From: Monosiga brevicollis MX1
Taxonomy: Eukaryota; Opisthokonta; Choanoflagellata; Craspedida; Salpingoecidae
Reading direction: 5' to 3'
NCBI RefSeq assembly: GCF_000002865.3
Contig: NW_001865045.1
Coordinates: forward strand, 906,777-970,776
Length of the DNA: 64,000 nucleotides
Part shown: one piece after another, positions 34,170 to 49,300 of the stretch
Layout: each line of letters opens with the position of its first letter
Position numbering within the stretch: the first letter of the stretch is position 1
Position numbers and translations under genes: made by a program
The notes under the pieces: model-generated
What the model was told of the DNA's origin: nothing
The model's input: only the letters and a program-made list of their open reading frames with translations
The model's database searches: none

Positions 34170-35414
34170 TCATTGATCAGTCATGAAGAGGGTCATGGAT
34201 TTCGCTGCATCTTCCTGAGCTGTCATATTATCACGGCCACCGGAACGAAGATGATACCCAATGCATGATAACTGCAAAGCCGGCTGGGAATGTTTGCCAT
34301 CATGCTTCTCTGGCTGGCCTGGATGATCAGCTGTCAGCCCATACAAGTCATCGTGTAGAAGAGGAAGCCCCACGGCAGCCAGGTGGGCGCGCAGTTGGTG
34401 GCGCATGCCTCTTGCAAATGTGCATTGCACATCCAGAGGCACTTCGTTGCGAGTGCTCAAGCATCGCCGTAGCTGGCGTACGTCAATACTGATCAAGCTC
34501 GTGCGCACTGGGCCCAGCTGCGATCGGCCCCCCTGATATTCTCGTCGAGACGGGCTAGAATTGGAATTCGTCGGATCCGTCGCTCCATCACTGCGCCTCG
34601 GTGCTGCCTCGGCGGACCAAAACGTGAGGCGTTTTTCGTCATCAGGGGTTGTGACATCATCAAACTGATCGGTTGGATGTACAAAAACCCGGTCGCCTCG
34701 CTGTTCAAGGCCGCTTTTGATGCGGAGCACTAGGCGTCGAGGTGGGGCAGCAGGTGCATCAGCTTCCAACGCCAAGGGCTCAGGAAAAATATCGATGAGG
34801 ACTCCGAAGCGGCTTCGGAGATTGCGTGCCTGCACGCCTCGCTCGCAAAAGGCTTGAAAGTGGGCTCGCAGGTCAGAAAGGGGGTGAAGCAGGCAGCGCG
34901 CAGCATAAACTGGCTCAATAAGTTCGGCCTGGCGTAGCTGACGGTAGGCCGCTAATGTCCGCTCGTTTGTGGCTGCCAAAACCCATCCACTGGTGGCGTT
35001 GTCCAAGCGATGCAGCAGGCCTTGTTCGGGCAGAGCCAGCTGAGCCGCTGCGGAGGCCGGAGGCTGTTCAAGCTCACGTACAAGACATGCCACATCCAGC
35101 TCAGTTTGGGGGGTAGCAGAAACAGGCACTCCATTGGCCCCTGAAGTGGCAGCGTCAGAGCCTCGTTGTCCCAGATTCTTGATGCAGCGCAACATGGAAG
35201 CATCGGAAGGTGTGATGGTCACCGGTTCAGTCCCGGCACAAGAATACGTGCCAGCCAGCTGCCTAGGGTTCAGATTCGCTTTTAATCCTTGACCTGGCTT
35301 GAGCTGGGCACGCCGGGCTGCCGCCAGGAGGCCTTCCAGGCTGACTGGGTCTGCGCAGTCCAAGGAGAGGGTGGGCAGGTTATGCGGCTTGAACACCGCG
35401 ATCAAGCCAGGCAT
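34170..35414 (-). CDS. RluA-family pseudouridine synthase
   Basis: Single large exon. The first ATG in frame (35414) gives MPGLIAVFKPHNLPT, matching the VxKPxGLxT opening of the catalytic domain. LLHRLDNATSGWVLAA carries the HRLD motif with the catalytic aspartate. ERTLAAYRQL follows, and near the end GMRHQLRAHLAAVGLPLLHDDLYG matches the GRxHQIRxHxxxxGxPxxxDxxYG motif. A Ser/Arg-rich low-complexity insert lies between the two halves. The enzyme converts uridine to pseudouridine in RNA. An insert of this size is typical of the less-studied RPUSD-like members, so the target (mitochondrial rRNA, mRNA or tRNA) is unknown. An upstream exon could add a leader. Confidence 0.82.
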   Translation of the reverse strand: MPGLIAVFKPHNLPTLSLDCADPVSLEGLLAAARRAQLKPGQGLKANLNPRQLAGTYSCAGTEPVTITPSDASMLRCIKNLGQRGSDAATSGANGVPVSATPQTELDVACLVRELEQPPASAAAQLALPEQGLLHRLDNATSGWVLAATNERTLAAYRQLRQAELIEPVYAARCLLHPLSDLRAHFQAFCERGVQARNLRSRFGVLIDIFPEPLALEADAPAAPPRRLVLRIKSGLEQRGDRVFVHPTDQFDDVTTPDDEKRLTFWSAEAAPRRSDGATDPTNSNSSPSRREYQGGRSQLGPVRTSLISIDVRQLRRCLSTRNEVPLDVQCTFARGMRHQLRAHLAAVGLPLLHDDLYGLTADHPGQPEKHDGKHSQPALQLSCIGYHLRSGGRDNMTAQEDAAKSMTLFMTDQ

Positions 35415-35459
35415 AGCCGTAGGTCGTACTTGCAATTCCCGACGTTTCTGGCTGAATGC

Positions 35460-36005
35460 CCGGCCTGCAAATACTCACGTAAAACAAGAACAATTGTTCC
35501 GATCATTGTCAAGCCAACGCCTCGGACAGCCCCTGCAGCAACATGTATCATCATCCAGGCATCAGAAGCGATGGCGCATACCGGCGCAGGAGATCTCAAT
35601 GTTGGCTTGATCCGAGCTGTAATTCACTTGGAGACGTCCACGCCTGATACCGTCTGTTGAAAAACAAATCCAAAAAAGTGGTCCCGTGCAGCGCAGCAGA
35701 TGCACCATAAGCAGAGATGCAGCGGTTTCTTTGGTTGACAGCGTGACTGTGCCTACCTTTGGCCCGAGACAAGCTCATTCCACCCGGCGCTTGATGCTGA
35801 GCAGAGCGGCATGTGGTGCAGTTATCGATACGTTGCGACGATGGGCATACGGACAGCGGTATTAGGCAATGGGAAACAGGCCAGTAGCCCACAGACCTGC
35901 AAGACTGCCTGCACCAACTTTGGCAACGGAGTGCTTTTCAAGTCCAACACTCGTGGCAGCGTGGCCAGCAGCACGCGCGAAGGCCCGCGTGTGCGTGTGG
36001 TCATG
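35460..36005 (-). CDS. Possible small membrane protein
   Basis: The ATG at 36005 opens MTTRTRGPSRVLLATLPRVL, then a hydrophobic segment VQAVLQVCGLLACFPLPNT. Candidate exons downstream give RRGRLQVNYSSDQANIEIS (about 35585-35660) and a helix GVGLTMIGTIVLVLR ending at a GTGAGT donor (about 35485). The phases could not all be reconciled. I recognise no family. It might instead be 5' exons of the pseudouridine synthase gene. Confidence 0.3.
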
Positions 36006-36293
36006 CCAGCGGTCTGTGCTTGACAAAAAACACTTTGATGTGTCATTCATCCTTTTCACCCAAATTTACGATTTTATTTTACGAAGTCAGTAGAGTTGTT
36101 GACACTTGTTGTGTATTTCGAGCAATGATGCTGTGGCTTAAAATTTGTAGATTGACATGTGACAACATGAAACACACGCGCGCACACACCACACACACGC
36201 CACCTGCGCAACACAAGATACGATAGCAACCCTAGCAGGACACTCGGTGCCCGAATAAGAACAAATTAGACTCTGACGCACTACAACCGGTGA

Positions 36294-37770
36294 CTAAGGC
36301 GCGTCGTGGGCGTTGATGGATGAGGGCTTGTCGTGCCTCAAGAGCGGGGCCTCTTCATCGTCGCGTAAAAACAGGGCCTCAATCTCCTCGAGAGATTTGC
36401 CCTTGGTCTCTGGCACCTGTGAAACGGAGTAGATGGTCGCGAGAACGCAGACACCGGCGTACAGCCAGAATGTGCCATATTCTGTCATGGCCTCGGTCAG
36501 GGATAGGAAAGAGAGGGAGACACCCATGTTGAAGATCCAATTGGTTGCGGCAGAGTATGCGTTGCCCGCGGCACGCAAATGGGTGGGAAAAATCTCCGAG
36601 TTGATAATCCAGGGCATGGACGTGAGGCCAAAGGCGAAGGAGGCCAAGTACGCGCACAGGCCAAAGATGGCCAAATTGGCATAGCGATTGGGACAGTATT
36701 CTGAAACCGCAGATACGAGGCTGTTGTCAGGCAAAGTGCCCTTGGAATAGAAGGAGCTTCCGTTGCAAGCGTCGCCCGCTACACTTTGAGCCGTAAGGCT
36801 CATACAGCTGCCGCCTGACACAGACCCGCAAAAGCCGCAAGCATCATGCTGCAAGCAGGTGTAGCAGGAGCCAAAGTCGCATTCAGCCCCGTTCCACGTG
36901 GCTGGGGCTGCGCGATTATCCGCAAGGAAAAAGGCCACGCCGATGATAACTGAGCTCACACACAGGGCGACGCAGGACCAAATCAGCAAGGGGCGGCGGC
37001 CAGCGCGGTCCACCAGTACCAGCCCCACCACAGTAAACAGTACAAAGACAGCATCAATGCCTAGATTGAGGGCGGGCATGACCGATTCACAGAGAGCATT
37101 GTCAGGCAAGCGCCAAATCAAGAGCAAACAGAGCGCAAGACAGCGTTATGACGTGGAAACTGGGGATGTCAACGGAGGCACGTAAGCCAAGGGGGGTCAG
37201 AACAATGTGCGCTCGTACCGGCTGAAATCCACATGGTCATCGTGTCGGAGCGGATGCCAGCCATTTTGAGGATGCTGGAACTATAGTACATGATGCTGTT
37301 GATGCCCGTGACCTGATTAATGATCTACAATCAGAGAGTTTCAACCCGGCAGAGGAGAACAAGCATGAGGTGTGTGGTTGGGATGAGGGCACGAGACATC
37401 GCACCATTCTAGCGCTTCAAACCGAACGTGCACGCGACCTGAAGCATGCATGCCATGAAGAGCATGCGGCGATAGTGAGGACGGCTGAGTAGGTCTTTCA
37501 GGCCCCCCGATGCCTGAGTGGTTGCACTGGTGATGGCGTGAAGTTCTTCTTCAACGTTGTCCGTGTCGCGTAGACGCTGGAGCACAAGGCGGGCCTCGTC
37601 GACACGGTGCTTCGAGACGAGGAAACGCGGAGATTCTGGTAAGAACAGAAAGCCTACGAGTTGAATAATGGCTGGAATGGCAGAGACCGCAAACATGTAG
37701 CTAGGACAAACCCCCCTCCAATGAGCACTCTGGACACAATGCCTGAAGGATGGGGCCATAATGGCAAGAG

Positions 37771-37804
<34 letters not shown>

Positions 37805-38727
37805 ATATCAACAGCGTACCGCCAGCCGTGTGGCGTATGGCTGAGGGCAGCATCAACCACGTTGGCAATCATTTGGCCCGAAGAAATGCAGACAGTATTC
37901 ATGACAGTCAGAGTGCCACGCAGGTGACCAGGCGCAGCCTCGCTGATGTAGCTCTAACCAGAGTATGAAGGGTGAGGGCCCCAAGGTGATGGCCAGGAAC
38001 TTGCACGGGCATGCACAAGTAAACGAGCATCACAGGCAAAATTTAAAATATAAAACACCGACCGGCACGGTGGCGGATGCGATGCCCACACCAAGGCCCA
38101 CAACAGCGCGTCCTGCGCAAATGCAATGAGGAGGAAGAGGGCAACAAAAGGTGGCTGATTCAAGGCATGCCCTTAAACTGACAGAGCAGGCTGATTGGCT
38201 GGCTCATGTGGTGAAGCAATCACGAACCGATGGCGAGATGAATCCAGCTAGGCGCAAACGTAAGTTGAGCAGCACCGGCGATAAAGACCACCGAGCCGAC
38301 CATGATTCCGGGTTTTCGACCAAAGCGGGTGGAGATGTAGCCGCCACCCAAGCTGCCGACAAAGGCGCCGCCCACGGTCAGACTGACGACAAGCTCTTGC
38401 TGGAAAGTGTTCAGCTCAAAGTCACGCTTGATCAGCAGCAGGGCACCCGAGATGACCGAGGTATCAAAGCCAAACAAAAAGCCACCGAGTGCCGCCAGCC
38501 CTGTGGCACGGGCGAGCGAGCGGTATGAAGCAAAGCACAACAAATCATGAAACAAGACAATCACCTCTGAAGGTGGCACACACCAAATCCAAGCGGATCA
38601 CGAGACCAGCAAAGGATACCAACGATCCGAATCACCTACCAGCCAACATGATCATGCGCCAGGTCAACTTGGGCGGCGGACCGGTCAAGGGACCGACCGA
38701 GCCGTCGACAACACCGCCATGCACCAT
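36294..38727 (-). CDS. SLC2A13-like proton/myo-inositol or sugar transporter
   Basis: MFS sugar-porter family. The ATG at 38727 (MVHGGVVDGS...) and exons downstream give GLAALGGFLFGFDTSVISGA (TM1), GGYISTRFGRKPG, GRAVVGLGVGIASATVP, ISEAAPGHLRGTL, GFLFLPESPRFLVSKH, the segment GINSIMYYSSSILKMAG, VDRAGRRPLL, and a large extracellular loop with paired cysteines (CDFGSCYTCLQHDACGFCG). Then come MPWIINSEIFPTHLRAAGNA, NWIFNMGVSLSFL and VPETKGKSLEEIEALF. The loop and the NSE/NWIF motifs match SLC2A13 (HMIT) rather than plain glucose carriers, so H+-coupled myo-inositol uptake at the plasma membrane is likely. A 29-base A-run lies in an intron (about 37773-37801). The stop is TAG at 36294-36296. Confidence 0.88.
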
Positions 38728-38987
38728 CGCGCCGAGTCGACAAGGTGGCCGTATTTAATCTGCAATTTTGTTACTTTAACCATCTGCTGTGAGATTACTG
38801 TATCTACTACATCCTAATTTTATGCTGCACAAACTGTTTGTGTCGAAAACGCGATATCTCGCCACGACAAGTCTAATCTGTAGCATGGTAGTTTACATAT
38901 TAAAATCAGATCAACGACAACAAGTTATCATTCTCCCTCAATAACATTTTGCCAGCCTTGCGCTGCTACCACATGATTTTAAGGGCC

Positions 38988-39175
<188 letters not shown>

Positions 39176-39263
39176 ACTTGTTCCTTGACGGCGAGTCGAG
39201 CAGGAAGAACACCCAAAAAAAAAAAAAAATAGTTGTGGTCTCAAAGGTTTATTCCGCCGGAAG

Positions 39264-39371
39264 NNNNNNNNNNNNNNNNNNNNNNNNNNNNNNNNNNNNN
39301 NNNNNNNNNNNNNNNNNNNNNNNNNNNNNNNNNNNNNNNNNNNNNNNNNNNNNNNNNNNNNNNNNNNNNNN
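39264..39371. other. Assembly gap (N)
   Basis: 108 N between AGTATTCC-type sequence and a run of 18 G, indicating a sequencing gap within the spacer; its true size is unknown. Confidence 1.
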
Positions 39372-39643
39372 TGGGGGGGGGGGGGGGGGGTCTCGGCCTG
39401 AGTTCTCAGGTAGACCACGACAACAGCTGGCTTCGTTGTCATTGAAGGAGTGAGCTCAAAGCTCGAGCTGCTTGTCTTTCTCTTCTCGTTCAGAAAAGTT
39501 TTGAATGGCGGGAAAGCCTTTGCATTTTTGAGCTTGGCCCTTTGAATGCTGGACTCATACTGGAGACTCGACTCGACTCGACTCGCCAACTAGGTGGGCT
39601 CCTCGCGTCAAGAGATCCGGCTTGACCGAGCGACCACAACAAC

Positions 39644-42238
<2,595 letters not shown>

Positions 42239-42678
42239 GTGTAGTCATCTGTCAAAAGCGCCTTCAATTCCATTTGTGCCTCAAAAACGCCAGACTTGAT
42301 GTTTTTTGTTCTTTCTCTCTCTCCCCCCCCTCTCTCTCTCTTTTATATCGTCTTTTTTTGTGTCTTGTGTTTGAAGTGAATGTTCGCTGGACACGTGTGC
42401 TTGCTGGCGGTTCAAGTCATTCCTTCCCCTCTCCATTTAATGCTGCTGCTGCTGTCGGAGTGACTGTTTTTTTTTTCCACTCTTTTGTTTTGCGCTCTGT
42501 TCATTCGTTCTGCAGCAACACTTATCGATTTCGAAATTGATGGCAAGTGTGCTGTTGCTGATGGCACAGGCTGGACAAAGGTCCCCATTTCAATCATTGA
42601 TATTTGAGCCATGCCTCAACATGAGTACACAAAACCATACGACAAGAGTCATGACAGCGAGCAATTTTCCATCCCAAA
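42239..42678. other. Convergent 3' spacer, no gene seen
   Basis: 440 bp between the kinase stop and the exonuclease stop, with C/T-rich tracts near 42315-42345 and a T-run at about 42468-42476. Probably 3' UTRs. Confidence 0.5.
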
Positions 42679-45600
42679 TCAAACGATGCGTGTCCCACAG
42701 TTGGGGCAAAACTTAACCACAGTCTGATCTACCAAGGAAGTACCGCAGCTGGAGCAAAACCTGGGCACGGCGGTTGTTGGCGGTGCCAAGCTGGTGGAGG
42801 TTGTCGCAAGGGACGAGGTTGGCATCGTTTGGGGCACTTGCATGACGGGCACCATTTGTGGAGAAGCTGGCTGAATCGCACCAGTGGTGACGTGGGTGGC
42901 GGCGGCAGCAGCGGCGGCGGCAGCAGCAGCAGCAGCAGCAGCAGCCTGCTTCAGAGCCATCTGTTCGCGGTGCTGGGCCATGATTGCCTCGTTTTCGCCA
43001 AAGTATTTAATGCGCACAGGCCGAGACTACAGTATCATACACAGGTGATTTGAGCAAAGAGTCGCGGAAGGTGCTTGCTTAAAGAAAACAAAAACAAAAA
43101 CTACGGGCCAAAGAAAGGCAGCGAATACGTACCTCGGCGTGACCTGGCCAGTTGAGGCGCTTTTCAAAGAAGCCTTCGTCTGACAGCTTCATCTTGGCCG
43201 CGGGCAACTTCAAAAAGGCCTGTTCCGCGAGCAAAGTCGTGGGATGATGTTAAACAAAAGGAAAAAAAGGAGCAGCACAAAAAAAATTTACACTATAATG
43301 TCACTGTGTGACTGCCACCAACCTCAAGCGCTTGCTCTTCCGTAAGCAGCGAAATTTTGGTCGACATTTCGGCGCCTGCCTTGTTGCCAAATGAACGCGT
43401 CGTCATCTTGCCGCACTGCGCGTCGATTCGCGGGACGGGCTACTATGAGCACTTTGACTGTACGGTACCACAGAAGCGTAGACCCGGGCTAAACTTGTAC
43501 GCACCTGAGGCTCGGTCAAAGCAATGCCGAGGCCAGCAAACGTTGCTACGACATTCTGGCGCGTTGTGTCTATCGACAAAGGAGCACATCAGCATCCGAT
43601 GACGGGAAGGCTCTGACTTCTCATCACCGGGTTGATCAACACTTTAACTTACTAGCAGGAAGTCCCACAAGCTCAAGACGTTGCTTAAAGGCCTTGGGCA
43701 TGTCCAACGTGAAGTGTGCTTCGGCAAAACTAGTCGTGGTGGGATTCCACGGCAGCTGCGTTTCAATCGCATCCACAGCCTGACGCACAATCTCCATCGG
43801 CCACAAGGCATCAGCCAGGGGATCTTGAATATTTGTACAGACATGTCCATCAGCGCAAAGCCACAGCGTAAGTGAGCCTCGACCCTCCCCAACGGCAAAG
43901 CGTTCAGACAGCAAAACGTACCGTGAGCTACCCCATCGGGTTGGCAATCAATGTTAAACTGCTGCAAGACCACATCCTACATGTTTGAAAAATGCGTGGA
44001 TGATGCCAAGCAGCATGTGTTGATGTGATGCTAGAGCAGCAAGCACTATTTGATAGCCTGCGCGCGGCACAGCGACACAAATTGAACTTACGCGAAGACT
44101 CAGGGTGCGCTTGGGCAAACGGTTAATGGAGAACAAGAAGGCCGTGTCGATAACCAAGGAGTGGCGCAGCTTGAGGCTGGCCAAGTCAAAATGCAGCGAG
44201 TGACCCACTACCACCGTATCGGTCTTGATGACGCGAGTTAACGCCTGGTGACGCAGCAACGCAAAATCAGTCGTCAGACCACAACAGTGGATAAGCAAAA
44301 AATGAAGGTCCTCGCTTGTATCATTCTTTCTTCTTCTTCTTCTTCTTCTTCTTCTGCTTCTTCTTCTTTTCTCTCTCTCTCTGTCTCTCTTTCTCTTTCT
44401 CTCTTTCTCTTTCTCTCTCTTTCTCTCTTCCTCTCTACAACGCGGCTCTTGATTTTTTTTTTTTTACTCGAATGCGCCCCTTACCTCTTGAGCCTCACGC
44501 ATGGTAATACCGTTTTCAAGTTGCTCTTTTGTGATGCCACTGATGGCAGTACGGTAATCAATCACTTGAGCTATCAGCGTGTCAATGGTGAGGCGCGCAA
44601 CAGCACCGTGCAAAAGCCGTACGCAGCGAGGACCCGTGTGAGATTGCATTCAGTTCGATCACAGAGCCGGCTCGCCCCCTGCCCTCGCCATATCATTTTG
44701 CAAAACATGTAGGTCGTACCGGTGGGCTTGATCAGCAAGTCCATGAGAATCAAGGGCTGGGAGGGGAAGACACCTTCAGGTAACAGAAGTCAGACAAAAA
44801 TCAACGCAGCAGGCAGGTGTTTTCATGAGTCGGCCGGGCGTGCAAGGCCAACGTCCAAAAAGGGGTCCCTGCCCGTCGTTGACACGCGCAACATACCAGG
44901 AAGGGTGATGCCTGGCGCCACCACCGTGACACGGGCCACCTGGCTACTAGAGGCCGTGGTTTCCACCATCTCACAATCAAGTGCAATGAGGGAGTGACCC
45001 GCGCGCGATCCGCCGCTGGATCCCGAGTGCGAGGAGGTCTCGGCCCAACCGGGCTTGAGAGAACCGGCAAGAATGTCGCTGTAGCATTTTTCAAAGCGCG
45101 GATGGCGTCGGGTGCGAGCAACGAGCCAGTGCAGAGCTTCATAACCAGCCAAAAGCACGCGAGATTGCGTGGTGTCTGTCTTGACGGTGGCAGCAGAGGT
45201 AGCTGCCTTGGGGGTGACGGGCACTGACACGGGTGTCTCGACTTTGGTGGTGATCTTTTTCGCGGCCTTGGCTTTGGTCGCACGGCTTGTTTCGGGGGTC
45301 GCCACGCTGGGTGTACTAGCGGTAGCTGGCACCACGTGTGTAGTTACTGGCACAGCCTTGGCGTGAGGCAGCTCAGGCTCATCATCAGAATCAGAGTCGG
45401 AAGACTCGGGGCTAGGAACTTGAGGTGCAGGCGTAGCAGGCGTAGAGGTCTGTGGCTTGGGGGTCTTGGCCTTGGCTTTAGCCTGGACAGGTGTGGTCGT
45501 TGTAGGGGTGGGTGCGGTAAAAGGCAAAGTCTCCTCGTCACTATCTTCACTGCTACTTGAGCTGGAAGAGCTGGAGCTGGAGCTGCTTTGCACGCGTGCC

Positions 45601-45922
45601 TATGGATCATGACATGCCCGACAGGCAGGGTGGTGAAAATCCTTGCCCTACATGACGGCACGCCCATGTTCCCCGCGATTCTGGACAATAACAGGCGGAA
45701 GCGCCGCGATGAAGAAGGTGATTTGCTCACCTTTGGGGGAGGAACGGCAGCAAACTCGCGCTTGACCCGCTTGGGAGTTGCCTCAGCCGGTGAAACAGGA
45801 GCAGGGACGGGCGCTGCTGGTGCGCTTTGACCAGAGGTGTCATGGGAGAAACGACATTTCTTGCCCCGGCGGCAGTTGCCCTCGAGAAAGAATTGACAGA
45901 CGGATCCAAAGCGGTCTGCCAT
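42679..45922 (-). CDS. REX1-type RNA exonuclease with CCCH, RRM-like and zinc-ribbon domains
   Basis: The ATG at 45922 starts MADRFGSV and a CCCH finger (CQFFLEGNCRRGKKCRFSH). After a polyserine, Ser/Thr/Pro-rich linker comes the DEDDh exonuclease: SLIALDCEMVET (Asp, Glu), LILMDLLIKPT, VIDYRTAISGIT, VVGHSLHFDLASL (Asp) and HSLVIDTA (His-x4-Asp), so the active site is complete. The exon ending LELVGLPA joins NTTRQNVVATFAGLG, then PVPRIDAQCGKMTTRSFGN and EEQALEAFLKLPAAKM, an order that fits an RRM fold. The tail has a GENEAIMAQHREQM helix, an alanine run and a C-terminal ribbon FCSSCG...FCPNCG. REX1/REXO enzymes trim 3' ends of structured RNAs such as 5S rRNA and tRNA. MSTKISLL at 43367 could be taken as a separate start, but the upstream exons splice into it in frame, so I treat it all as one gene. 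Confidence 0.78.
42903..42950 (-). repeat. Polyalanine-coding GCN repeat
   Basis: Tandem GCN codons (GCT/GCC/GCG) encode about 15 alanines in the tail of the exonuclease gene, between the MAQHREQM helix and the zinc ribbon. Confidence 0.9.
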
Positions 45923-46348
45923 TGTCAATGGTCTGCTTGAACGCCGTTGCCCTCCGATTTGCAAGTGCTGGTCGCTGCCCAAACTTGCACGAGGATACCG
46001 CCGTGCTGTGCTGGTCAGCCGAGCTGCAACAGGAAATGGAACAAGAACACACGTGTGTGTGCGCGCACTCGCTTTGACCCTCATTTTTGCTGACAAATTT
46101 TTTCTGACAATTCATTCGCGCTACCATCTGTCGGCTTTGACGCCTCCTCCATTGCTCATTGGAGGAGCAATGGACTCTGCAACAAGTCCCCAAACTCAGA
46201 CATCTACTGTCTCTTCTCTGCTTATGCACACGACGAGATCTTTGCGATCAACAGCAACAACAACTTGCCGAGTGTCGATGGCGTGTGATTGGGCTGTCGC
46301 CTCTCTTCCTTTTTGCCGCGATCCAGAGCGATCGACGACAGCATCGTC
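45923..46348. promoter_or_regulatory. Bidirectional spacer exonuclease/XDH-like
   Basis: 426 bp between the two divergent start codons. No TATA-like motif or coding exon stands out. It should contain both promoters. Confidence 0.45.
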
Positions 46349-49300
46349 ATGCCGCCCATGCCAGCTGCGTCCGCCGGTGCGGGGATGAGTGAGGAGGTTT
46401 CAGGCACCATCAACTGCCCTCGCTGCCAGCAAAGGTGAGAGCCCAACTATTTGCGTTGCTTTTGAGAGTCATTCATTTCCAGCGCCACCACACCACACCC
46501 TCTGACGAATGGCGCCTGTTCGACTGTCACAGCTTGCGGCCCAAGATCCCGCCGCTGGGCGATAAGGTCTGTCGGGCACAATGTCCAAGCTGTCAGCATG
46601 TGTTTTTCTTCCAGACGGCGCTCCGCACGTCCGCCATCACGTTCAAGATCAATGGCAAGACTGAAACAGTTGTGAACCCGGATCCCGCCATGTCGCTCAA
46701 CGAGTACTTGCGCACCGTCAAGCTCCTCAAGGGGACCAAGCGATCTTGTGGTGAGGGCGGCTGCGGCTGCTGTGTCGTGTCCATCACCTCACCTGGTGAT
46801 AGCGTGCCCAAACCGGTCAACTCGTGCCTGCACCCCCTCTGTGCCATGGATGGCGCCGAAGTTACAACCGTGGAAGGTATTGGTTCCTCCCGAACCACGC
46901 TGCACCCAGTTCAAAAGTCCCTCGCCGAGCATTGGGGCAGCCAATGTGGTGGTTGCTCCACCGGCATGGTCATGAGCATGTACACTCTTTTGCAATCCGA
47001 GCCCGCGGCCACCGCTCAGGAGATGGAAATGGCTCTCGACGGCAACATCTGTCGCTGCACCGGGTAGGTAGTGTGCTGCACAACTCCCCAGCAACCCTTC
47101 CCGAACATGCGCTCGCCGGCTACTTTGAGCCCATTCCCAGTCGCTCCTCCGCATTTTCTCTCACGCGCGCCCCTCTGCCTTGCTTTCTCGCGCCCTTTGT
47201 TGCACCAAAACACAGCTACCGTCCTATTCTGGATGCTTTCAAGGCGGCTGCCAAGGAAGAGGCACGGGCTGACATCGAAGATCTGGCCAGCCGCAAGGCT
47301 GCCCCTTGCTCATCTCGCGCCTGCGGTGCTTTTTGCTCGGACAAGGGAGGCGCGCTCTGCCACGCCGACGCTGCAGGCGCTGCCTCAGCCCCGGCTCTGC
47401 TTCAATCCTCCAGTCAAGGCATGGCGTGGATCCAGCCAGCAAGCTTGGACGATCTGGTCTCCATGCTCGCCACCGAAACCCGCCACTACATGCTTGTATG
47501 TGGCAACACCTCCACAGGCATTTTCAAGGACGATATCCCGCAAGTCAAGTACGATATTTCACGCCTCCCGGACCTCTCGGGTATCAAGTTTGACGCCTCA
47601 ACCGGCCTGACTTTGGGCGCGACCGTGACCCTGGCCGCTCTCTTGGAGGCGCTGGATCAGGTCAGTCAGCAGTCTCCTCTCCAACATCCCTTACAAACTT
47701 GGTCATCTTCCAGCTTCAAACTTTTTTCTTTGTGAAGCGCATATGGCCGTTGTTTTGACCGCATCTTGGCACCCCTCCGTCGTTTGTTGCTTTTTTTTTT
47801 CTTTTCACTATTTGCTATGTCTAGTTTCTTTCCGTACCTGACATATGGCTTTTCGTTTGACATGTCGTTGGCCACCTTGTGTACTGCTCTAATGTTGTCT
47901 TGTCCTGGCCTGGCAGAACTCGGCTGCTTCCACCTCGTACGTAGCCATGCATGAGCACTTGATGAAGGTGGCCAACACGCCCGTCCGTGCTGCTGCATCT
48001 TGGGCAGGCAATGTTATGCTGGCCAATCTGCACGACAACTTCCCCTCGGATGTTGCGACGCTTTTGATGGCAGCGGGGACCACTGTGCGCATTGCAGATG
48101 CCAGTGGCACCAAGACTGTATCCTTTGCTGACTTTGTGCAGCTTGATATGACTGGAAAAGTCCTCGTGTCTGGCACCATTCCCGTGCTAGCCCAGAAGGA
48201 AGTTTTCTTCTCCCACAAGGTCCGGCCCTGAGTCTTGTCCTCAGACACTCGCTCTTTGCTGCTCTTTGCCGCTCTTTGCCGCTTTCGCGCGACTCTCAAC
48301 ACCCATTCGGGCCAATGCATAACAGGTGATGAAGCGCCACGTCAACTCCCATGCCTATGTCAACATTGCCTTCCGCGCGACACTGGATAGCTCGACATCC
48401 GCTTTTGAAGGAGCACCAACCATTGTTTACGGCGGCCTCAGCACCAAACCGTACCAGCTTGCAGTCACCAGCCAAATGCTGGCTGGCATGAGTGTGTATG
48501 ATGAGAGCAACATCCAATATGTAATTGCCCAGGTGGTCAAGGAAGTCCCCTTTGTCTCAACACCCGTCAGCTCCTCCTTGGAGTATCGCTCGCTCCTGGC
48601 ACAGTCGCTCCTATACAAGTGCATCTTGGCCTGCGCCCCGACCTTAGCGCCTACCCTGGCCTCTGCTGCAACCCCTTATTCGCGGCCCGCCTCGACAGCC
48701 CAGATCCTTTATGACGAGGACGACACGCTAGCCCCTGTTGGTAAAGCCCTTCCCAAGGTTAGGCGCCTTGAGGCTCGGCTTCCTGATAGCCTGTGGCGGC
48801 TTTCCTCTGATTGTTTTCACGCTTCTCCCCGTGTCCCTGTGGTGCTCTCATGCTCCCTCCCCATTTTGACTCAGGCCACGGCTTATCTCCAAGCAAGCGG
48901 TGAAGCCAAGTATGTGGATGACATTGCCGCGACGCCGGATACGCTATATGCAGCCTTTATCCTTGCCGATGTGGCCAACGCCACGCTGAACAGTGTGGAC
49001 ATTTCTGCCGTCAAGGCTGCCCCAGGAGTGGAAGAAGTTTTCCTTGGTGCTGATTTGCCCCAAAACTATACCACAACTGAGGGAGCACTCTCGGCAGACC
49101 CCGAACCACTGTTTGTGGCTGTGGGCGAGAAGGTTTGGTATCACGGCCAGGCTGTCGGCATGGTTCTGGCCAGCACACAGCGCCTGGCAAATGAAGCCGC
49201 CTCCCTGGCTGTTGTGACCTACTCTGACCAAGCGCCCCCGTTGCTGACCATTGAAGACGCTATCAAGGCTGGTAGCTATTTCCACGATGCCGGCCCACTT

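Noticed and set aside
42679-43367. Separate small zinc-ribbon gene starting at the ATG at 43367
   Set aside because: Upstream exons splice in phase into this ATG region and complete an RRM-like fold; one gene is more economical, though not proven.
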